Origin: Streptococcus pneumoniae
GTDB taxonomy: Bacteria; Bacillota; Bacilli; Lactobacillales; Streptococcaceae
Direction of reading: 5' to 3'
Assembly (NCBI RefSeq): GCF_001113365.1
Contig: NZ_CKYA01000001.1
Location: 131,501-195,500 of the forward strand
Length of the DNA stretch: 64,000 nt
The stretch's first letter is position 1, and each line of letters begins with the position of its first letter. This document shows, one piece after another, positions 17,447 through 26,209 of this stretch. The notes under the pieces were generated by a model. It was not told the DNA's origin and did not search any database. It was given only the letters and a program-made list of their open reading frames with translations. The position numbers were made by a program, and so were the translations under genes.

Positions 17447-19462
17447 ATGAATCTACATCAACCCTTGCATGTCTTACCTGGTGTGGGATCAAAGTCAGCA
17501 GAAAAATACGCCAAATTAGGAATTGAAAACTTGCAAGACCTCTTGCTCTACTTTCCTTTCCGTTATGAAGACTTTAAGACCAAGCAAGTGCTGGAACTGG
17601 AAGACGGGGAGAAGGCAGTCCTATCTGGTCAAATCGTGACTCCTGCCAGTGTCCAGTATTATGGTTTCAAGCGCAATCGTCTGCGCTTTAGCCTCAAGCA
17701 GGGAGAAGTCGTTTTTGCGGTGAATTTCTTTAACCAGCCTTACCTAGCTGATAAGATAGAGTTGGGAGCAACCCTTGCTGTCTTTGGAAAATGGGACCGC
17801 GCCAAGGCTAGTCTGACTGGGATGAAGGTCCTGGCTCAGGTAGAAGATGACCTCCAACCTGTCTATCGCTTGGCTCAGGGAATCAGTCAGGCCAGTCTGG
17901 TCAAAGTTATCAAGACAGCCTTTGATCAGGGACTGGACCTCTTGATAGAAGAAAATCTTCCCCAGTCTTTGCTGGACAAATACAAACTCATGTCCCGTTG
18001 TCAGGCCGTTAGTGCCATGCATTTCCCAAAGGATTTGGGAGAATACAAGCAGGCCCTTCGCCGGATCAAGTTTGAGGAACTCTTTTATTTCCAAATGCAG
18101 TTGCAGGCGCTCAAGTCTGAAAATAGAGTTCAGGGAAGCGGTCTGGTTCTGGATTGGTCTCAGGAAAAAGTGACAGCAGTTAAAGAAAGTCTGCCATTTG
18201 CCCTGACTCCAGCTCAAGAAAAGAGTTTACAGGAAATTTTGGCCGACATGAAGTCCGACCACCACATGAATCGTCTCTTACAAGGAGATGTGGGGAGCGG
18301 AAAAACAGTAGTCGCTGGCTTGGCTATGTTTGCGGCAGTGACAGCTGGCTATCAGGCCGCCCTCATGGTACCAACAGAAATCCTCGCAGAGCAACACTTT
18401 GAGAGTTTACAGAACCTTTTTTCAGACTTGAAACTGGCTCTCTTGACAGGTTCCTTGAAAGCTGCAGAAAAGAGAGAAGTCTTGGAGACCATTGCCAAGG
18501 GTGAGGCTGATTTGATTATCGGAACTCATGCTCTGATACAAGATGGGGTGGATTATGCTCGCCTTGGCTTGATTATTATCGATGAGCAGCACCGTTTTGG
18601 TGTGGGGCAAAGGCGTATTTTACGGGAAAAAGGAGACAATCCAGATGTCCTCATGATGACGGCGACTCCCATTCCACGAACCTTGGCTATCACAGCCTTT
18701 GGAGATATGGATGTTTCCATTATTGACCAGATGCCAGCAGGGCGGAAGCCTATTGTGACACGCTGGATCAAGCATGAGCAACTGCCTCAGGTCTTGACTT
18801 GGTTAGAGGGGGAAATTCAAAAAGGTTCACAAGCCTATGTCATCTCTCCCTTGATTGAAGAATCAGAAGCTCTGGATCTGAAAAATGCTATTGCCTTATC
18901 AGAGGAGTTGACAGTTCATTTTGCAGGCAAGGCAGAGGTGGCTCTTCTACATGGTAAGATGAAGAGTGACGAAAAAGACCAGATCATGCAGGAGTTCAAA
19001 GAGCGAAAAACGGATATTCTAGTTTCGACAACGGTTATCGAGGTTGGGGTCAATGTTCCCAATGCGACCGTCATGATTATCATGGATGCCGATCGTTTCG
19101 GTCTCAGCCAGCTTCACCAGCTCAGAGGTCGTGTCGGTCGGGGAGACAAGCAGTCTTATGCTGTTCTCGTTGCCAATCCCAAGACTGATTCTGGGAAAGA
19201 CCGCATGCGCATCATGACGGAAACCACTAATGGATTTGTTCTGGCCGAAGAAGATTTGAAAATGCGTGGTTCAGGAGAGATTTTTGGAACCAGACAGTCA
19301 GGACTCCCAGAGTTCCAAGTGGCTGATATTATCGAGGATTTTCCGATTTTAGAAGAAGCCAGGAAGGTTGCTAGCTACATTAGTTCTATTGAAGGCTGGC
19401 AAGAGGATCCAGAGTGGCGCATGATTGCCCTTCATTTGGAAAAGAAAGAACATCTGGATTAA
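17447..19462 (+). CDS. recG: ATP-dependent DNA helicase RecG
   Basis: A 671-residue RecG that reverses stalled forks and processes Holliday junctions. An N-terminal wedge/OB domain (about 1-160) is followed by two helicase domains with GDVGSGKT Walker A, DEQHRFG (DExH), TATPIPRT, and the motif V/VI region STTVIEVGVNVPNA and QLRGRVGRG. The length is normal. Its final about 70 bp are copied twice more downstream within a tandem array (19651 and 19914), so the 3' end has been duplicated. Confidence 0.97.
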   Translation: MNLHQPLHVLPGVGSKSAEKYAKLGIENLQDLLLYFPFRYEDFKTKQVLELEDGEKAVLSGQIVTPASVQYYGFKRNRLRFSLKQGEVVFAVNFFNQPYLADKIELGATLAVFGKWDRAKASLTGMKVLAQVEDDLQPVYRLAQGISQASLVKVIKTAFDQGLDLLIEENLPQSLLDKYKLMSRCQAVSAMHFPKDLGEYKQALRRIKFEELFYFQMQLQALKSENRVQGSGLVLDWSQEKVTAVKESLPFALTPAQEKSLQEILADMKSDHHMNRLLQGDVGSGKTVVAGLAMFAAVTAGYQAALMVPTEILAEQHFESLQNLFSDLKLALLTGSLKAAEKREVLETIAKGEADLIIGTHALIQDGVDYARLGLIIIDEQHRFGVGQRRILREKGDNPDVLMMTATPIPRTLAITAFGDMDVSIIDQMPAGRKPIVTRWIKHEQLPQVLTWLEGEIQKGSQAYVISPLIEESEALDLKNAIALSEELTVHFAGKAEVALLHGKMKSDEKDQIMQEFKERKTDILVSTTVIEVGVNVPNATVMIIMDADRFGLSQLHQLRGRVGRGDKQSYAVLVANPKTDSGKDRMRIMTETTNGFVLAEEDLKMRGSGEIFGTRQSGLPEFQVADIIEDFPILEEARKVASYISSIEGWQEDPEWRMIALHLEKKEHLD

Positions 19463-19479
19463 GCTTTCTCTAAGGAAAA

Positions 19480-19512
19480 CTTAAGCTAGCTTTCAGGTTT
19501 TGCCCTTATACT
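19480..19512 (+). promoter_or_regulatory. CiaR-like box and -10, unit 1
   Basis: CTTAAG-CTAGC-TTTCAG (19480-19496) resembles the CiaR operator TTTAAG-N5-TTTAAG with the same 5-nt spacing and two mismatches. TATACT follows at 19507-19512, 10 nt further on, close to the layout I recall for CiaR-driven promoters. CiaR binding is inference. Confidence 0.5.
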
Positions 19513-19543
19513 AGAGTCATCAAAAAGAAACGAGGACTCTCAC

Positions 19544-19606
19544 ATGACAGTAACGATTAAAGTAAATTACCAAACCACTTTCCAAAAGAAGGAAGCAACA
19601 AAATAA
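19544..19606 (+). CDS. Small ORF, 20 residues, unit 1
   Basis: The ATG has a GAGGA ribosome site 7 nt upstream and encodes MTVTIKVNYQTTFQKKEATK, a short basic peptide without a signal sequence or double-glycine leader. The reading frame is the same in all three units. I do not recognise it. Its own promoter-like elements and terminator-like hairpin make it a compact transcription unit, which could instead be a small RNA. Confidence 0.45.
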   Translation: MTVTIKVNYQTTFQKKEATK

Positions 19607-19616
19607 TATAAATATA

Positions 19617-19642
19617 AGAAAGGGCGGAAATGCTCTTTTTTC
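19617..19642 (+). terminator. Terminator-like hairpin, unit 1
   Basis: A-rich stem aaagggc / gctcttt with a short loop, followed by a T-run. It closes the first small transcription unit. Confidence 0.6.
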
Positions 19643-19739
19643 GTTACACAGAAGCTTGGCAAGAAGATCCAGAGTGGCGCATGATTGCCCTTCATTTGGA
19701 AAAGAAAGAACATCTAGATTAAGCTTTCTCTAAGGAAAT

Positions 19740-19772
19740 CTTAAGCTAGCTTTCAGGTTTGGCCCTTATACT
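19740..19772 (+). promoter_or_regulatory. CiaR-like box and -10, unit 2
   Basis: The same CTTAAG-CTAGC-TTTCAG repeat at 19740-19756 and TATACT at 19767-19772 as in unit 1, with identical spacing. Confidence 0.5.
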
Positions 19773-19803
19773 AGAGTCATCAAAAAGAAACGAGGACTCT
19801 CAG

Positions 19804-19866
19804 ATGACAGTAACGATTAAAGTAAATTACCAAACCACTTTCCAAAAGAAGGAAGCAACAAAATAA
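19804..19866 (+). CDS. Small ORF, 20 residues, unit 2
   Basis: Encodes the same 20-residue peptide as unit 1, with the same GAGGA ribosome site. The stop and following sequence then diverge (taagattgaacagg), so selection or recency keeps the coding part more alike than its 3' flank. Confidence 0.45.
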   Translation: MTVTIKVNYQTTFQKKEATK

Positions 19867-19880
19867 GATTGAACAGGAGA

Positions 19881-19906
19881 AAAAGGGCGGAAATGCTCTT
19901 TTTTTG
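19881..19906 (+). terminator. Terminator-like hairpin, unit 2
   Basis: aaaagggc / gctctttt stem followed by T residues; the best-formed of the three terminators. Confidence 0.6.
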
Positions 19907-20002
19907 TTACACAGAAGCTTGGCAAAAGGATCCAGAATGGCGCATGATTGCCCTTCATCTGGAAAAGAAAGAACATTTAGATTAAGCTTTCTCTAAGGAA
20001 AA

Positions 20003-20035
20003 CTTAAGCTAGCTTTCAGGTTTGGCCCTTATACT
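20003..20035 (+). promoter_or_regulatory. CiaR-like box and -10, unit 3
   Basis: CTTAAG-CTAGC-TTTCAG at 20003-20019 and TATACT at 20030-20035, identical in spacing to units 1 and 2. Confidence 0.5.
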
Positions 20036-20066
20036 AGAGTCATCAAAAAGAAACGAGGACTCTCAG

Positions 20067-20129
20067 ATGACAGTAACGATTAAAGTAAATTACCAAACCA
20101 CTTTCCAAAAGAAGGAAGCAAAAAACTAA
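20067..20129 (+). CDS. Small ORF, 20 residues, unit 3 (variant end)
   Basis: The same peptide as units 1 and 2 except the last two residues (KN instead of TK). The length is unchanged because the stop codon moved with a one-codon rearrangement. Conservation of length is compatible with a real peptide. Confidence 0.45.
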   Translation: MTVTIKVNYQTTFQKKEAKN

Positions 20130-20141
20130 TATAAACAGAAG

Positions 20142-20164
20142 AGAGAGCGAAATGCTCTTTTTTC
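20142..20164 (+). terminator. Terminator-like hairpin, unit 3
   Basis: agagagc / gctcttt stem with an AT loop followed by T residues; the end of the tandem array. Confidence 0.55.
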
Positions 20165-20238
20165 GTTTCTAAAACTACTTTCAGTCAATAGGCTTGAAGG
20201 AGGAAAAGCTAAATTCACTTTCTATTTACCCTTCTTTC

Positions 20239-20283
20239 TTGCATTGCTTCCCTAGATATGCTACAGTTGTGGTAGCGATTACA
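20239..20283 (+). promoter_or_regulatory. Esterase promoter with cre site
   Basis: TTGCAT at 20239 and TACAGT at 20262 with a 17-bp spacer. TGGTAGCGATTACA at 20270-20283 matches the CcpA cre consensus at all but one position and lies at the transcription start, a repressing position. A TGAAAC-type half palindrome (TAAAACTACTTTCA) lies at 20170, but without the partner-site spacing seen at the sialic-acid promoters. Confidence 0.55.
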
Positions 20284-20301
20284 AAATAAAAGGAGCATGC
20301 T

Positions 20302-21282
20302 ATGAAAAATCCAGCTTTGTTAGAAGAAATTAAGACTTATAAAGGCAGGGACGAGGTTCCAGAAGACTTTGATGCTTTCTGGGATGAGGAAGTGAAAAAA
20401 GTTTCCACGCTTCCAGCCTATCAGTTGGAGGAAAGAGATTTCCACATTCCTCAAGTCAAGTGCTATGAGCTAACCTTTGAAGGAAGCAATGAAGGCAAGG
20501 TCTATGCACGCGTCGTTCTTCCAAAGAGTGAGGAGAAGGTTCCACTAATCTTCCATTTCCATGGTTATATGGGACGTGGCTGGGACTGGGCCGACATGCT
20601 GGCCTTCACCGTAGCTGGTTACGGTGTTGTTTCCATGGATGTGCGGGGTCAGTCAGGTTACTCACAAGACGGCTTGCGTTCTCCTCTAGGAAATACGGTT
20701 AAGGGGCATATCATCCGTGGTGTTGTGGAAGGTCGTGACCACCTCTTTTATAAGGATGTTTATCTGGATATTTACCAGTTGGTTGAAATTATTGCTAATC
20801 TGCCTCAGGTAGATGAGAAGCGTCTTTCTAGCTATGGTGCCTCTCAAGGTGGTGCTCTAGCTTTGGTTGCAGCAGCGCTCAATCCTCGAATTCAGAAAAC
20901 AGTTTCCATCTATCCCTTCTTGTCAGACTTCAGACGGGTGATTGAGATTGGCAATACTAGTGAGGCTTATGATGAACTTTTCCGTTATTTCAAGTTCCAC
21001 GATCCTTTTCATGAAACAGAGGAGGAAATCATGGCGACCCTTGCCTATATCGATGTCAAAAATCTTGCCCATCGTATCCAAGGTGAGGTTAAGATGATTA
21101 CGGGCTTGGATGACGATGTTTGCTATCCCATTACCCAGTTTGCGATTTATAATCGTCTGACCTGCGATAAAACCTATCGTATCATGCCAGAGTATGCCCA
21201 CGAAGCCATGAATGTTTTTGTCAATGACCAGGTTTATAATTGGCTCTGTGGGAGTGAGATTCCTTTTAAATATCTAAAATAA
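20302..21282 (+). CDS. axe1: Acetyl xylan esterase / cephalosporin-C deacetylase (CE7)
   Basis: A 326-residue alpha/beta-hydrolase of carbohydrate esterase family 7. The nucleophile serine is in YGASQGGALAL (about 180-190), the RGQ motif is in MDVRGQSGYSQ, and the Asp/His of the triad are in TGLDDDVCYP and EYAHEAMN. There is no signal peptide, so it is cytoplasmic and removes acetyl groups from imported sugars. It has its own promoter and cre site. Near a sialic-acid locus it could act on O-acetylated sugars, but that link is inference. Confidence 0.9.
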   Translation: MKNPALLEEIKTYKGRDEVPEDFDAFWDEEVKKVSTLPAYQLEERDFHIPQVKCYELTFEGSNEGKVYARVVLPKSEEKVPLIFHFHGYMGRGWDWADMLAFTVAGYGVVSMDVRGQSGYSQDGLRSPLGNTVKGHIIRGVVEGRDHLFYKDVYLDIYQLVEIIANLPQVDEKRLSSYGASQGGALALVAAALNPRIQKTVSIYPFLSDFRRVIEIGNTSEAYDELFRYFKFHDPFHETEEEIMATLAYIDVKNLAHRIQGEVKMITGLDDDVCYPITQFAIYNRLTCDKTYRIMPEYAHEAMNVFVNDQVYNWLCGSEIPFKYLK

Positions 21283-21290
21283 GGAGTTGA

Positions 21291-21367
21291 CTCTAGGCGC
21301 AAAATCTTAAAAAACACAAACACGCATAGTATCAGGTATTGAACAAGCTTGATACTATGCGTTTTAT
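21291..21367 (+). repeat. 77-bp hairpin repeat, copy 1
   Basis: This segment recurs at 28684-28760 with only a few changes. It contains a perfect 13-bp stem (acgcatagtatca / tgatactatgcgt, 21322-21334 and 21350-21362) followed by TTTTAT. It serves as the terminator of the esterase gene here, but its recurrence suggests a small dispersed element. Confidence 0.75.
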
Positions 21368-21500
21368 CATGGAAATATTTATAGAATTTTTTGTTGCTAG
21401 CTTTGTCAAATTGCTTAAAATAATTTTTTTCAGAAAGCAAAAGCCGATACCTATCGAGTAGGGTAGTTCTTGCTATCTTCAGGCTTGTCTGTAGGTGTTA

Positions 21501-21696
21501 ATACTTTCCAAAAATCTCTTCAAACCACGTCAACGTCGCCTTGCTGTGCGTATGGTTACTGACTTCGTCAGCTTCATCTACAACCTCAAAAACGTGTTTT
21601 GAGCTGACTTCGTCAGTTTTATCTGCAACCTCAAAGCTGTACTTTGAGTAGCCTGCAGCTAGTTTCCTAGTTTGCTCTTTGATTTTCATTGAGTAT
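21501..21696 (-). repeat. BOX element
   Basis: A 196-bp BOX element in minus orientation. It has the 5' end ATACTCAATGAAAATCAAAG, about two 45-bp boxB units (GACGAAGTCAG motif) and the 3' end GCAAGGCGACGTTGACG...GAGTAT-type (here aatacttt...). It opens reading frames of 15-residue repeats, which are not genes. Confidence 0.9.
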
Positions 21697-21745
21697 AAAA
21701 ACAGATGAATCTCTGTTTTCTTTTTATGGACTATAAATGTTCAGC

Positions 21746-21845
21746 TGAAACTACTTTCAAGGAGATTATTATATAAAAGAGTTTCTTGAAACTAAAATCT
21801 ATTATATCACACTGTGTTGAAAGCGTTTTATAAATGAGGTATAAT
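21746..21845 (+). promoter_or_regulatory. Sialic-acid promoter P1 (two-site operator, cre, -10)
   Basis: Site 1, TGAAACTACTTTCA (21746-21759), is an inverted repeat. Site 2, GAAACTAAAATCTA, begins at 21788, 42 bp downstream. TTGAAA, serving as -35, lies inside the cre-like TTGAAAGCGTTTTAT at 21817-21831, and TATAAT is at 21840-21845 (17-bp spacer). The same layout recurs at 34696 and 40295, and with 1-2 bp changes at 28961. It would drive the 75-residue gene and nanA. Confidence 0.75.
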
Positions 21846-21982
21846 AAATTTGCTAACACTTATAAAAAGTGATAGAATCTTATCTTTATGTATATTTAAA
21901 GATAGATTGCTGTAAAAATAGTAGCAGCTATGCGAAATGACAGATAGAGAGAAGGGATTGAAGCTTAGAAAAGGGGAATAAT

Positions 21983-22210
21983 ATGATATTTAAGGCATTC
22001 AAGACAAAAAAGCAGAGAAAAAGACAAGTTGAACTACTTTTGACAGTTTTTTTCGATAGTTTTCTGATTGATTTATTTCTTCACTTATTTGGGATTGTTC
22101 CCTTTAAGCTGGATAAGATTCTGATTGTGAGCTTGATTATATTTCCCATTATTTCTATAAGTATTTATGCCTACGAAAAGCTATTTGAAAAAGTGTTCGA
22201 TAAGGATTGA
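21983..22210 (+). CDS. Small membrane protein upstream of nanA
   Basis: 75 residues: a basic N-terminus (FKTKKQRKRQ), two hydrophobic helices (about 18-40 and 42-62) and a charged C-terminus. GGGGAATA precedes the ATG. It is expressed from promoter P1 and is followed by a 243-bp gap before nanA. I do not recognise a function. A similar short gene lies before nanA in pneumococci as I recall, which supports it being real. Confidence 0.65.
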   Translation: MIFKAFKTKKQRKRQVELLLTVFFDSFLIDLFLHLFGIVPFKLDKILIVSLIIFPIISISIYAYEKLFEKVFDKD

Positions 22211-22659
22211 GCAGAAAGTATGGTGTAAATAGCATAAGCCGATGTCCAATAATTTGCTTATAAAGAGATATTTTAGTTTAATTGCAGCGGTGTCCTGGTA
22301 GATAAACTAGATTGGCAGGAGTCTGATTGGAGAAAGGAGAGGGGAAAATTGACACCGATTTGAGATAGTTTGTTTAGTTCATTTTTGTCATTTAAATGAA
22401 CTGTAGTAAAAGAAAGTTAAGAAAAGACAAACTAAGTGTATTTTCTGGAGTAAATGTCTTATTTCAGAAATCGGGATATAGATATAGAGAGGATCAGTAT
22501 GAATCGGAGTGTTCAAGAACGTAAGTGTTGTTATAGCATTAGGAAACTATCGGTAGGAGCGGTTTCTATGATTGTAGGAGCAGTGGTATTTGGAACGTCT
22601 CCTGTTTTAGCTCAAGAAGGGGCAAGTGAGCAACCTCTGGCAAATGAAACTCAACTTTC

Positions 22660-22670
22660 GGGGGGGGGGG
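22660..22670 (+). repeat. G11 homopolymer, candidate phase-variation tract
   Basis: Eleven consecutive G residues sit in the early nanA coding region, just after the signal peptide. In the pneumococcal gene, as I recall it, the matching place reads LSGESS with the run broken by A. Slipped-strand change by one base would switch the frame. Confidence 0.75.
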
Positions 22671-25383
22671 AGCTCAACCCTAACTGATACAGAAAAGAGC
22701 CAGCCTTCTGAGGAAGGAGAAAATATAACTCTTCCTGCAGAGCATGTAGAGTCTGTTTCAGAGACTGAACTTTCTGGCAATGAGCAAGAACATGAAGACA
22801 AGCAAGAAGAAAAAATTCCAAGAGATTACTATGCACGAGATTTAGAAAATGTCGAAACAGTGATAGAAAAAGATGACTTAGAGACGAATGATTCAAACGA
22901 AAAAAGAGTAGACTTGTCTGATGAATTGGAGAAAGTAAAGGGACTCCAAAATGCAACTGTTCATGTGGAGTTCAAACCGGCTGCTGATGGTCCTAGTTTT
23001 TACAATCTCTTTTCTGCTTCCAGTACAACTAAAGTAAATGAGTACTTTACAATGGCAATCAATAATGGGACAGCTTTGATAGAGGGACGTGGAGCTGATG
23101 GTAGTCAATTTTATGGAAGTTATACAGATGCGCCTTTGAAGATTAGACCAGGCAAGTATAATTCGGTTACTTTTACTGTTGAAAGACCAAGAAAGGATAG
23201 TCCAACTGGTCAGGTTCGTCTTTATGTGAATGGTGTATTATCTCGTACGAATAAAAAGTCAGGGAAATTCCTGGCAGACATGCCAGATGTGGATAAACTC
23301 CAGTTAGGTGCAACTAATAGAGCAGGAGAACTAAAGTGGGGCTCAGATCTTTCTATTCGTAATCTGACTGTATACAATCGTGCTCTAACTCCAGAGGAAG
23401 TCAAAAAACGTAGCCAGTTATTTGATGTGACAGATATTGAGCCGTCACTTGCTGAAGGGGCAGTTTTGACAGAAAAGCAAGAGTTGTTTATGAGTGGTGT
23501 CAATGATAAGCCAAATAGTGAAGGAATTAAGAGTTATCGGATTCCAGCTTTGCTACGTACGGATAAAGGAACATTACTGGCAGGAGCAGATCAGCGTCGT
23601 CTCCACCATTCTGACTGGGGAGATATTGCTATGGTCATTAGGAGAAGTGAGGATGGAGGAACTACTTGGCAGCCAACCTTAACCTTGACTAATCTACGAG
23701 ACAATCCAGAAGCAAAAGATCCACAGGCACCATCTCCACTTAATATCGATATGGTCTTGGTTCAAGATCCTACCACAAAGAGAATTTTTTCAATCTACGA
23801 TATGTTTCCAGAAGGTCGAGCTGTCTTTGGAATGCCAAACAAACCTCAAAAAGCTTATCAACAAGTTGGAGACAAGCACTATCAATTACTATATAAACAA
23901 GGGGAAAATCAAGCATATACTGTTCGAGAAAACGGAGAAGTATATGATGCAAATAATCAAAAAACAGATTATCGCGTTGTAGTGGATCCAAAAGAAGAAG
24001 CCTACAGAGATAAGGGTGACCTCTATAAAGGAGAAGAGCTTCTTGGAAATATCTACTTTGCTCAATCTGCTAAAAATCCATTTCGTGTAGCCTATACGAG
24101 CTATTTGTGGCTTTCCTATAGTGATGATGATGGGAAAACTTGGTCGCAACCAAGAGATATTACACCATCAATTCGCCAAGATTGGATGAAATTTTTAGGA
24201 ACAGGTCCAGGTACAGGAATTGTGCTTAGAACAGGAGAGCACAAGGGACGTATCCTAGTTCCCACTTATACCACCAATGCTATCTCTCATCTAAGCGGAT
24301 CTCAGTCTTCTCGTTTGATTTATTCAGATGACCATGGAGAAACATGGCAGGCTGGAGCGGCTGTTAATGATGATAGGACGGTAGGCAGAAGGAAAATTCA
24401 TTCCTCAACTATGAATAATAGTCCTGCCCAAAATACTGAGTCAGTTGCTGTACAGTTAAATAATGGTGATGTGAAACTCTTTATGAGAGGATTAACGGGT
24501 GATTTACAGGTTGCCACAAGTAAAGATGGTGGGCAAACTTGGGACAAGGAAATCAAGAGATACAATCAGGTTAAAGATGTTTATGTCCAAATGGCTGCTA
24601 TTCACACCATGCACGAAGGAAAAGAATACATCATTTTAACCAATTCAGGAGGACCTAAACGGACGAATGGAATGGCTCATTTGGCTCGTGTAGAGGATAA
24701 CGGAGACTTGACTTGGTTACATCATAGACCAATTCAAAAAGGAGAGTTTGCCTATAATTCGCTTCAAGAATTAGGAAATGGTGAGTATGGTATCTTGTAT
24801 GAACATACTGAAAAAGGACAAAATGCCTATACCCTATCATTTAGAAAATTTAACTGGGAATTTTTAACAAAAGATCCGGTATATCCAACGAGTGTAACTA
24901 TCAGGGAAGTTCGTAAATTGGAAACAGAAGAAGAGGATGCAGAACAAGGCATCTTAGCTATGCAATTTGATTCTGAGGTACTAGTGAATTCTATTCCGAC
25001 TTTGACTTTAGCGAATGGACACAAAGCTACCTTCTTGACACAAGCAGATCAAAAAACTCTACTTTTCACCTTTAATAAAGAAGATGCAGGTCAAGAAATT
25101 ACAGGTCTACTGGCCGGTAGAATTGACAGTATGCATGATTTACCAGTTACACTAGCTGGTAGTAGAATTCCTGAAGATGCGAAAGAAAATCCTGTTGAGA
25201 CCATGAATACAGTAAGAGAAAATGTATCTGAGGAGATGACAGAAAGGAAGTCAGAGAAGGATAAATTATCTTTGGGGTCTTCAGATAGAATGGTAGCAAA
25301 CTCTCCTCTTACTTCTTTTGCTCCTCGTTACCTCCAATCTTATGTAGGAGATGTTATTAAAACTGAGACTAAAGTTCCAATAA

Positions 25384-25806
25384 CGACTGGTTGGAAGCAA
25401 GAAAATGGTGCGTGGTATTTTTATACATCTGCTGGTGAAGTGGTGAAAGGCTGGCATCAGGAAGCGGATAAATGGTACTACTTGAGTTCTACTGGTGCGA
25501 TGGCAACTGGTTGGGTCAGAGATGGTAACCAATGGTATTATTTGAGTGAGAGCGGAGCAATGTCTACTGGCTGGGTTGAATCCAGTGGTGTGTGGTACTA
25601 TCTCAATGCTAATGGTTCAATGGCAACTGGTTGGATAAAAGATGGAGACCATTGGTACTATCAGGAATCATCTGGTGCAATGAAGGTAAATCAATGGTTC
25701 CAAGTTGGAGACAAATGGTACTATGTCAATGAAAGCGGAAGATTAGCGGTTAATACTATAGTAGATGGTTATCAAGTTAACTCCAATGGGGAGTGGGTCA
25801 ACTACT
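25384..25806 (+). repeat. Choline-binding repeats of NanA
   Basis: Six 20-residue repeats of the W-x-x-x-x-x-x-W-Y-Y type (TGWxxxxxxWYYLxxxGAMA) and a truncated terminal repeat ending NSNGEWVNY. They bind phosphocholine on teichoic acid and would hold the sialidase non-covalently at the wall. Confidence 0.9.
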
Positions 25807-26025
25807 AGAACCTTGGATGTTGATGAATAACTGAGACACGTTTTATTCGTTATAGAGCTTAGAAGTTTATTTAGATAGTTTTCGTAGAAATTTCTACTTT
25901 AAGAAAAAATCAATTTAGATGAGCTCTTATTGCCGGGTAAATGACTTGCTAGTCGTAAATAAACTGTATATTTCTGACTGGATACTAATAGTCGCAACTT
26001 AACAGTTCGCTTTAAGTGTTAAAAT

Positions 26026-26058
26026 GCATATAGCTAGTTATTAGTTATATGCGTTTTT
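26026..26058 (+). terminator. Terminator after nanA
   Basis: Stem gcatatagcta / tagttatatgc with one G-T pair, followed by GTTTTTG. The interval between the nanA stop (25808) and here holds no gene. Confidence 0.7.
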
Positions 26059-26209
26059 GTTATGTGACTATTAGTCCGTCTCGCTCCGTTAGGTGCGAGA
26101 CAAAAAAACCACCCGCTATGCGGGTGCGCGTCGAAGGTTATACCAAAAAAACTCCGAACGCGATACAATAAAGGTGTTCAAGCCAATTGTAAAGCGAAAG
26201 GAGAAAAAT

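Larger units (their letters stand above)
19391..20168 (+). repeat. Three tandem copies of a 260-263 bp unit (recG tail + small ORF)
   Basis: The sequence starting at 19391 inside recG recurs at 19651 and 19914 with few substitutions. Each unit holds the last 24 recG codons, a CiaR-like direct repeat with a -10 box, a GAGGA ribosome site, a 20-codon ORF and an A/T-flanked hairpin. Only the first recG tail belongs to an intact gene. The array looks like recent tandem amplification, although the small ORF shows one variant ending in copy 3. Confidence 0.9.
22454..25808 (+). pseudogene. nanA: Sialidase NanA with choline-binding C-terminus, frame OFF at a G11 tract
   Basis: Exosialidase (GH33) releasing terminal sialic acid at the cell surface. 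The ATG at 22454 opens a YSIRK-type signal (CCYSIRKLSVGAVSMIVGAV), but the frame stops at 22687, after a run of G residues (22660-22670). The rest reads in the next frame to 25808 (1060 codons from an internal GTG). It holds a lectin-like CBM40 region (about 22950-23420), the YRIP arginine motif, four Asp boxes (SEDGGTTW, SDDDGKTW, SDDHGETW, SKDGGQTW) and the catalytic-Tyr segment FAYNSLQELG. Six choline-binding repeats (TGWKQENGAWYF-type) and a short terminal repeat end the protein, in place of the LPXTG anchor of pneumococcal NanA. A tract of 10 or 13 G would restore one open frame. It lies downstream of P1. Either a phase-variable OFF state, a lesion or a homopolymer sequencing error fits. 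Confidence 0.85.

Noticed and set aside
21498..21689. A minus-strand 63-residue reading frame of 15-residue repeats (KTDEVSSKHVFEVVDE)
   Set aside because: It is the translation of the 45-bp boxB repeat of a BOX element, and the same occurs at 27005-27238 and 33232-33447. It is not a gene.
22651..22956. Minus-strand frames inside the nanA 5' region
   Set aside because: They have no ribosome site and overlap a well-supported coding region.
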